Shown here piece after piece: positions 33,932 through 39,425 of a stretch of 64,000 nucleotides of DNA. A program made the position numbers and the translations under genes. Source of the stretch: Tepidimonas alkaliphilus (GTDB taxonomy: Bacteria; Pseudomonadota; Gammaproteobacteria; Burkholderiales; Burkholderiaceae_C); assembly GCF_007556595.1 (NCBI RefSeq), contig NZ_VJNB01000007.1, forward strand, positions 1 to 64,000, given 5' to 3'. Numbering within the stretch: position 1 is the stretch's first letter; every line of letters begins with the position of its first letter. Below the pieces are notes generated by a model that saw nothing but the letters and a program-made list of their open reading frames with translations, was not told where the DNA came from and did no database searches.

Positions 33932-35353
33932 TCACGCTCCGGCGGCTTGCCGCAGCGTATCGCCCATGACCACGTAGGCGATGCCAAAGTAGATGAACAC
34001 CCCCACCAAGTCCATGACCGAGGTGATCAGCGGCGACGACAGCGTGGCCGGGTCCGTGCCGATGCGCCGTGCCGCAAACGGCAGCAGCGCCCCGATGATG
34101 CCGCCCAGCGCCGTGCAGGTCAGCATCGCCAGCCCGACCACCAGCAGCACGTCCGGGCCGACGCCTTTGCTGAAGTAGGCCAGCACCGCCTCCAGCAGCG
34201 CGATGACCACCCCCAGCGCCGCCGCCACTGGCAGCTCGCGCCGGATCACGCGCCAAAGGTCACGCCACTTCAGCTTGACCTCGCCCAGCGCCATGGCCCG
34301 GATGACCAGCGTGGCCGACTGGCTGCCGGTGTTGCCGCCCATGTCCACGATCGGCGCGATGAAGGCCGCCAGCACGATGACCTGCGACAACAGCTCCTCC
34401 TGCTCGGCGACGAAGGTGCTGGTCAGGATGCCGAAGAAGGTCAGGACGACCAGCCAGAACACCCGCACGCCGAACATCCGCTTGAACGGCGTGTTCAGGA
34501 TATCCAGATCGACCGAGCCCGCGGAGGTCAGCGCCGCCGTGCCGCCGAAGCGCGCCAGTTGCGAGGCGTCTTCGCGCTTTTCGATCTCCATCGCGTCATC
34601 GACGGTGACGATGCCGATCATCTTGTCGCCGCCGTTGACCACCGGCAGCGCCAGCAGGCCGTAGCGACGGATCAGCTCGGCGGCCTTCAGACGTGGCCAG
34701 GTGGCGCGCGCAAACACCGGGTCGCGCCGCATCACCTCGGCGACGGTGGCCTTGTCGTCGGCCAGCAGCAGGTCGCGCAGCGACACCGTGCCGCGCAGAC
34801 GGAAGTGCTGGTCGAGCACATAGATGACGTAGATGGTCTCCTTGTCCGGCGCGGTGGCGCGCACGTGCGCCAGCGCTTCGGCCACTGTCATCTCTGGGGC
34901 GACATAGACGTAGTCCGAGGTCGTCACCGAGCCGACCGTGCCTTCGGGGTAGGAAGCCAGCTTCAGGATGTCGTCGCGCTCGACCTTGGCCAGCGCCGGC
35001 AGCAGCTTCTGGCGCGCTTCTTCGCCCAAGCGGTTGAACAGATCGGCGCGGTCATCTGAGGGCATGTGCTCGAAGAGCTGCACCACGGCCTCGCGCGGCA
35101 TGGCGCGCAGCAGCTCGTCCTGCCGCGCCGGCGGGAAGTGCGCAAACAGCTCGGCGCGCTGCGGCGCGGCCAGCAGCAACAGCAGCGCCACCGTGTCCTC
35201 GATCGAGGCGCTTTCCAGCGCTTCGACAAGGTCGGACGGATGGGTGCGCTTGACCAGGTGCGCAAAGCCGACGGCGTCGCGCGAGCGCGTCAGCGTGCGC
35301 ACCGCAAACAACAGGTCTTCGCGGGTGATGGCGGTGGACTTCAGTTCGGTCAT
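33932..35353 (-). CDS. mgtE: MgtE-type magnesium transporter
   Basis: A 473-residue MgtE: an N-terminal Mg2+-sensing superhelix (repeats such as LFEHMPSDDRADLFNRL), a tandem CBS pair (about 150-260, including LPVVNGGDKMIGIVTVDD) and a five-helix membrane domain with the pore signature AFIAPIVDMGGNTGSQSATL. MgtE is a gated Mg2+ channel that closes at high internal Mg2+. The ATG at 35353 was chosen over 35368 because GGGAG lies seven bases upstream. That Shine-Dalgarno is buried in a 10-bp stem and a leader ORF precedes it (see those entries), so expression is probably controlled at translation. Confidence 0.95.
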   Translation of the reverse strand: MTELKSTAITREDLLFAVRTLTRSRDAVGFAHLVKRTHPSDLVEALESASIEDTVALLLLLAAPQRAELFAHFPPARQDELLRAMPREAVVQLFEHMPSDDRADLFNRLGEEARQKLLPALAKVERDDILKLASYPEGTVGSVTTSDYVYVAPEMTVAEALAHVRATAPDKETIYVIYVLDQHFRLRGTVSLRDLLLADDKATVAEVMRRDPVFARATWPRLKAAELIRRYGLLALPVVNGGDKMIGIVTVDDAMEIEKREDASQLARFGGTAALTSAGSVDLDILNTPFKRMFGVRVFWLVVLTFFGILTSTFVAEQEELLSQVIVLAAFIAPIVDMGGNTGSQSATLVIRAMALGEVKLKWRDLWRVIRRELPVAAALGVVIALLEAVLAYFSKGVGPDVLLVVGLAMLTCTALGGIIGALLPFAARRIGTDPATLSSPLITSVMDLVGVFIYFGIAYVVMGDTLRQAAGA

Positions 35354-35354
35354 G

Positions 35355-35407
35355 GCGTGCTCCCTCAACGTTGGAGGTGGGCCGCAAGCCAGCCCACGGG
35401 AGCACGC
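35355..35407 (-). promoter_or_regulatory. Stem sequestering the mgtE Shine-Dalgarno
   Basis: In the minus-strand RNA, GCGTGCTCCC (plus 35398-35407) pairs perfectly over 10 bp with GGGAGCACGC (plus 35355-35364), which contains the whole mgtE Shine-Dalgarno and ends one base before the ATG. A second 6-bp hairpin, GTGGGC/GCCCAC (35392-35397 with 35377-35382), stacks inside it. When folded, ribosome access to mgtE should be blocked. The 5' arm begins seven bases after the leader ORF stop codon. Confidence 0.8.
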
Positions 35408-35413
35408 TGCGCG

Positions 35414-35563
35414 CTACGGCTTGCGACGCCGTAACGTCGCGCAGGAGCGAACGCCGCCGTGGGCCAGGGCTGGCCCGGTTGATGTCAAGAATCGAACAGG
35501 CATCGGGCGATCCGGCGCACAGGCCGGCTCAGGCTCAGGCTCAGGTTCAGGATCTGGATCCAT
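35414..35563 (-). CDS. MgtL-like leader peptide upstream of mgtE
   Basis: A 49-codon ORF with an ideal AAGGAG (plus 35570-35575) six bases before its ATG. The product begins MDPDPEPEPEPEP: six consecutive acidic-proline pairs at residues 2-13; it ends in a basic LRRRKP. Enterobacterial MgtL (start MEPDPTP) uses such residues to make translating ribosomes fall apart when Mg2+ is low, switching on mgtA. This ORF precedes the Mg2+ transporter mgtE, so the same role is inferred. It is not proven that it is translated. It shows no homology to a larger protein family that I recognise. Confidence 0.7.
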   Translation of the reverse strand: MDPDPEPEPEPEPACAPDRPMPVRFLTSTGPALAHGGVRSCATLRRRKP

Positions 35564-35639
35564 GGCGCGCTCCTTGTCGTGGTCAAAGGTCAAGCCGAAG
35601 GCTGCCCGAGCGGGCAATCCTCGAACCATCCAGCCTGGA

Positions 35640-35850
35640 CAGAGCGAGTGCTGGAGAATGCGAACGCGCGCTGTTAGCCAAGCAAATTTTGGCCTCCAGT
35701 TCTGAGAGGCCAAGGTATCAGGCTAACCACGACTTGGTGTCAAACCAAGTTGCGTCATCGCCAGCTGCCTGCATGAGGCAGCCAGCCGATGCGATGCACC
35801 GAAGACCGACCAACCTCACGCAGACCGAGTTAACCGACAACTCGAACTGT
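35640..35850 (-). ncRNA. Structured 5' region of the mgtE leader RNA
   Basis: Four hairpins are visible in the minus-strand transcript before the leader ORF. Plus-strand coordinates: CGAGTT/AACTCG (35826-35831, 35839-35844); GCTGCCT/AGGCAGC (35764-35770, 35776-35782); ACTTGGT/ACCAAGT (35732-35738, 35744-35750); and a nested pair with outer stem GTTAGCC/GGCTAAC (35673-35679, 35721-35727) enclosing TTGGCCTC/GAGGCCAA (35689-35696, 35706-35713). No match to the M-box consensus that I know. It may be a metal-sensing or scaffold domain; its boundaries are approximate. Confidence 0.5.
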
Positions 35851-35884
35851 CCACGTGTGAAGTCTCCGAAAACCGGGGATTCCC

Positions 35885-35893
35885 ATTATAGCA
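35885..35893 (-). promoter_or_regulatory. Extended -10 promoter of the mgtE leader
   Basis: On the minus strand TGCTATAAT combines a consensus -10 (TATAAT) with the TGn extension. No -35 is present at the expected distance, as is allowed for extended -10 promoters. It lies in the otherwise GC-rich gap after the arginase stop. The start site would be near 35878, giving a 5' leader of about 525 nt to the mgtE ATG. Confidence 0.7.
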
Positions 35894-35935
35894 ATTTTGT
35901 TTGGCGCGCCGGCGCGCTTCGGCGCACCCCTTTCG

Positions 35936-36877
35936 CTAACCGCGCCGGCGTACCTGGTGCTCGCGCATCAACGTGCTCTTGCCGAACAGGCTTTCCACCA
36001 GCTCCACCGCCACGCGCGCGGTGCGGTTGCGCTCGTCCAGCGCCGGGTTGAGCTCGACGATATCAAGGCTGGCCAGCCGTCCGGTGTCGGCGATCATCTC
36101 CATGCACAGCTGCGCCTCGCGGTAGGTTGGGCCGCCGGGCACGGTGGTGCCGACGCCAGGGGCGATCTCAGGGTCAAGAAAGTCCACGTCGAAGCTGACG
36201 TGCAGATGGGTCTGTTCGTCCAGGCCGGCCAGCGCCTGCTCCATGGTGGCGCGCATGCCCATCTCGTCGATGTAGCGCATGTCATACACCTCCAGCCGCT
36301 GCGCGTGCACGAAGCGCTTCTCGCCGGCATCGACGCTGCGGATGCCGATCTGGCGTACCTCGGTGGGGCGCAGTGCGGCGCCTGAGCCGCCGAGCTCGAC
36401 CAGCTCCGGCGGACCGAAGCCGCACAGCACCGCCACCGGCATGCCGTGCAGGTTGCCGCTGGGGGTGATCGCGCAGGTGTTGAAGTCGGCGTGGGCGTCC
36501 AGCCACAGCACGCGCAGCTTGCGGCCCTGCTCGCGACAGTGCCGCGCCACGGCGCCGATGGAGCCGATCGCCAGGCTGTGGTCGCCGCCGAGCAGGATCG
36601 GCACGCGGCCGGCGCGCAGCTCGGCGCGCACGGCATCGTGCACCGCGCGGTTCCACGCCGCCACCTCCGGCAGGTGGCGGTAGCCGCCGTGCGCCGGCTG
36701 CCAGGGGTTGGCCGGGCCGTGCAGGTTGCCGCGATCGATCACGTCGAGCCCGAGCGCGCGCAGGGCTTCGGCCAGCCCCGCCACGCGCAGCGCTTCCGGA
36801 CCCATCGACGCCCCGCGCGCGCCCGCCCCCACGTCTGTGGGCGCGCCGATCAGGGTAACGGCAACAGAAGATTCCAT
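35936..36877 (-). CDS. Arginase (ureohydrolase family)
   Basis: A 313-residue ureohydrolase with all Mn2+-binding motifs: GGDHSLAIGSIGA, WLDAHADFNT and SFDVDFLDP. The LHGMPVAVLCG segment is typical of arginase rather than agmatinase. The expected reaction is arginine to ornithine and urea. The ATG at 36877 was chosen; a TTG 11 codons upstream is open. It is divergent from holA (69 nt) and upstream of the mgtE leader on the same strand. Agmatinase or formiminoglutamase activity cannot be wholly excluded. Confidence 0.88.
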   Translation of the reverse strand: MESSVAVTLIGAPTDVGAGARGASMGPEALRVAGLAEALRALGLDVIDRGNLHGPANPWQPAHGGYRHLPEVAAWNRAVHDAVRAELRAGRVPILLGGDHSLAIGSIGAVARHCREQGRKLRVLWLDAHADFNTCAITPSGNLHGMPVAVLCGFGPPELVELGGSGAALRPTEVRQIGIRSVDAGEKRFVHAQRLEVYDMRYIDEMGMRATMEQALAGLDEQTHLHVSFDVDFLDPEIAPGVGTTVPGGPTYREAQLCMEMIADTGRLASLDIVELNPALDERNRTARVAVELVESLFGKSTLMREHQVRRRG

Positions 36878-36946
36878 GGATGGCGATTCCCGAGCAAGAC
36901 GCAACGTCAAGGCGGCGGAATCTTACGCTGCCTAGAATGCCGCTTC

Positions 36947-38005
36947 ATGCAGGTCAGCCCCACCGAATTGCCGGCCCAGCTGCAGCGTGGGCTGCGATCC
37001 CTCTACGTGGTGAACGGGGACGAAGCGCTGCTGACGCAGGAGGCGTGCGATGCGATCCGCGCCGCCGCGCGCGCCGCCGGCTGCAGCGAACGCACTGTCT
37101 TCACCGTGAACGCGGCGCAGGCGGACTGGAGCGCGATCCTGGCCGCCGGCGCGGAGCGGAGCCTGTTCGCGCAGCGGCGGCTGGTGGAAATCCGCATCCC
37201 TTCGGGCAAACCGGGCAAGGACGGCGCCGAGGCGCTGCAGCGGCTGGCGCCGCAGGCCGCCGCCAGCCCCGACACGGTGACGCTGGTGGTGCTGCCGCGG
37301 CTGGATGGGGCGGCGCTCAAGAGCGCGTGGTTCGCGGCGCTGGCCGAGCACGGCGTGGCGGTGCGGGTGGAGCCGGTGGAGCGCGCGCAGCTGCCGGGCT
37401 GGATCGCGCAGCGGCTGCAGGCGCAGGGCCAGCACGTGGCCGCCGGCGAGGAGGGGCTGCGCACGCTGGCCTTCATCGCCGAGCGGGTGGAGGGCAACCT
37501 GCTGGCGGCGCACCAGGAGATCGCCAAGCTCGGCCTGCTGTACCCGGCCGGCGAGCTGTCGTTCGAGCAGGTGCGCGCGGCGGTGCTGGATGTGGCGCGC
37601 TTCGATCCGTTCCGGCTGCCGGAGGCGGTGCTGGACGGCGCGCTGGCGCGCGCGCAGCGCATGCTGGAGGGCCTGCGCGGCGAGGGCGTGGCGCCGGTGC
37701 CGGTGCACTGGGCGCTGGCCGAGGAGCTGCGCTTGCTGCATCGCGCGCGGCTGGCGCTGGAGGCCGGGCAGCCGCTGCCGCTGGTGCTGCGCCACGAGCG
37801 CCTATGGGGGCCGCGCGAGCGGCGCGTGGAGCGCGTGCTGCCCCGCCTCAGCAGCGTGCAGACCGGGGGGTGGGTGGTGCAGGCGCACGAGGTGGACGGG
37901 GTCATCAAAGGCTTGGCGCATCCGGATTGGCCTGCGGATCCGTGGCAGGCGCTGACGCGTCTGGCGTTGGGGGTGGCGGCGGGCTGCGCCCGCGCCCAGG
38001 TTTGA
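36947..38005 (+). CDS. holA: DNA polymerase III subunit delta
   Basis: HolA of 352 residues: a start typical of the family (LYVVNGDEALLTQEACDAIR), then EIRIPSGKPGKDGAEAL and RVEGNLLAAHQEIAKL. It is the clamp-loader subunit that opens the beta sliding clamp. The ATG at 36947 starts the conserved region. In related genomes it follows lptE; here 5.9 kb with five genes separates them. Confidence 0.93.
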   Translation: MQVSPTELPAQLQRGLRSLYVVNGDEALLTQEACDAIRAAARAAGCSERTVFTVNAAQADWSAILAAGAERSLFAQRRLVEIRIPSGKPGKDGAEALQRLAPQAAASPDTVTLVVLPRLDGAALKSAWFAALAEHGVAVRVEPVERAQLPGWIAQRLQAQGQHVAAGEEGLRTLAFIAERVEGNLLAAHQEIAKLGLLYPAGELSFEQVRAAVLDVARFDPFRLPEAVLDGALARAQRMLEGLRGEGVAPVPVHWALAEELRLLHRARLALEAGQPLPLVLRHERLWGPRERRVERVLPRLSSVQTGGWVVQAHEVDGVIKGLAHPDWPADPWQALTRLALGVAAGCARAQV

Positions 38006-38037
38006 ACGGGCGGCGTCTTCTGTTACGATCCGAGCCC

Positions 38038-38652
38038 ATGCGTCGATGGTGGATGATCGCATGGGTCGCCCTGGCGTGCAGCGTGCAGGCGGCGCCCCAA
38101 GGGGAGGACAGCGAAGCGGCGGTGCTGGGGGCGTCCAGCGCCGAGACCGCGCCCGCTGTTTGGATGCAACGGCTGCAAACCATGGGCAGCGAAACCGGGG
38201 CGGTGGCCAGCCAATTGCTCGACACCGCCCTCAGCCTGGTGGGGGTTCCGTATCGCAAAGGCGGCAACTCGCCCCAGGTTGGCTTTGACTGCAGCGGCTT
38301 TGTGCGCTATGTGTACGGACAAGCGCTTGGCTTGGCGCTGCCGCGCCGGGCGGTGGAGCAAGCGCAAAGCGCCACGCCCATTTCACGCGACGAGTTGCGC
38401 CCGGGCGATTTGGTCTTTTTCAACACCATGCGCCGGGCCTTCAGCCATGTGGGCGTCTATCTGGGCGATGGCAAGTTCGTGCACGCGCCGCGCAAAGGCG
38501 ACCACGTCAAGGTCAGTGACATGAACGAGCGCTACTGGGCGCAACGCTACAACGGCGCGCGTCGCATCGAGTGGAGCGACGCCCAGGCGCTGCGGATGCT
38601 GCCGCAAGCAGCCGGCGCGTGGCTGACAGCGCCGCCCAGCCGAGAGCGCTGA
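38038..38652 (+). CDS. NlpC/P60 family cell-wall hydrolase
   Basis: A 204-residue secreted protein with an N-terminal signal (MRRWWMIAWVALACSVQA) and a C-terminal NlpC/P60 peptidase domain. The catalytic cysteine is in FDCSGFVRYVYG, histidine in FSHVGVYLGDG and the third residue in KFVHAPRKG. It probably cleaves peptidoglycan stem peptides in the periplasm. It starts 32 nt after holA. Confidence 0.9.
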   Translation: MRRWWMIAWVALACSVQAAPQGEDSEAAVLGASSAETAPAVWMQRLQTMGSETGAVASQLLDTALSLVGVPYRKGGNSPQVGFDCSGFVRYVYGQALGLALPRRAVEQAQSATPISRDELRPGDLVFFNTMRRAFSHVGVYLGDGKFVHAPRKGDHVKVSDMNERYWAQRYNGARRIEWSDAQALRMLPQAAGAWLTAPPSRER

Positions 38653-38689
38653 ACAAGGCTTGAAGGACGCCGTTGATCCCCTGACGCTT

Positions 38690-39292
38690 TTACGGGGATG
38701 GCGCCGTCAGCAGTCGCTCCAGATCGCGCCGCAGCGTGGCGCTGTCGGGCGCGGTGATGCTGCTGTACGCCAGCACCGTGCGACCGTCGCGGCTGATCAA
38801 GTATTTGTAAAAATTCCACTTCGGCGTGGTGCCGGTGCGCTCGGCCAGTTGCTTGAACAACGGGTTGGCCTCAGAGCCGCGCACATGACTTTTGGCGAAC
38901 ATCGGGAACTGAACGCCAAAGGTGTTTTCGCAAAACTCGGCGATCTGCCGGTTGGTGCCAGGTTCTTGCTGGCCGAAGTCATTGGACGGAAAGCCCAACA
39001 CCACCAGCCCGCGCTCGCGGTAGCGGCGGTAGAGCTCTTCCAAGCCCTTGTATTGCTGAGTAAACCCGCAATAGCTGGCGGTGTTGACCACCAGCACCAC
39101 TCGGCCTGCGTATTGACACAGGTTTTGCGGCTTTTCGTCCTGCAAACGCGGAAAGGTGTGCTGCAAGATGGGCGGGCAGTCCGTTGCGGCTGCCGACGCG
39201 CCCGGCAGGGGGGCTGCCTGCGCCGCCCCGGGTGAGGGTGTCAGGATCATCATCCAACCCATCCAAGTCAACCCCAGTGCCGTCGCCCGCAT
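38690..39292 (-). CDS. Glutathione peroxidase family protein, exported
   Basis: A 200-residue glutathione-peroxidase-fold enzyme with an N-terminal hydrophobic signal sequence, so probably periplasmic. The active site is NTASYCGFTQQY, with Cys in place of selenocysteine, then GFPSNDFGQQEPGT and WNFYKYLI carry the partner Gln and Trp. Such Cys-type enzymes usually use thioredoxin. It converges with the NlpC/P60 gene, with 37 nt between. Confidence 0.9.
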   Translation of the reverse strand: MRATALGLTWMGWMMILTPSPGAAQAAPLPGASAAATDCPPILQHTFPRLQDEKPQNLCQYAGRVVLVVNTASYCGFTQQYKGLEELYRRYRERGLVVLGFPSNDFGQQEPGTNRQIAEFCENTFGVQFPMFAKSHVRGSEANPLFKQLAERTGTTPKWNFYKYLISRDGRTVLAYSSITAPDSATLRRDLERLLTAPSP

Positions 39293-39425
39293 GCATCGCC
39301 TCGCAAGACCGCATTCATCATCTCTGCGCCGTCATCGTAGTTTGGCCTTGCCGAGGCGACGGGGGCGCCCAGCGGTAACCCGCCTGGCACTGGGGCCATG
39401 ACCGCAGCGTCGATCGAGCATGCCA

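Noticed and set aside
35354-35878. An M-box (ykoK) Mg2+ riboswitch in the mgtE leader
   Set aside because: The conserved core strings and stem arrangement of the M-box as I know them are not present. A covariance-model search would settle this.
38675-38696. Hairpin with ATCCCC/GGGGAT between the NlpC/P60 and gpx genes as a bidirectional terminator
   Set aside because: Only six base pairs with a 10-nt or longer loop and no T run on either side.
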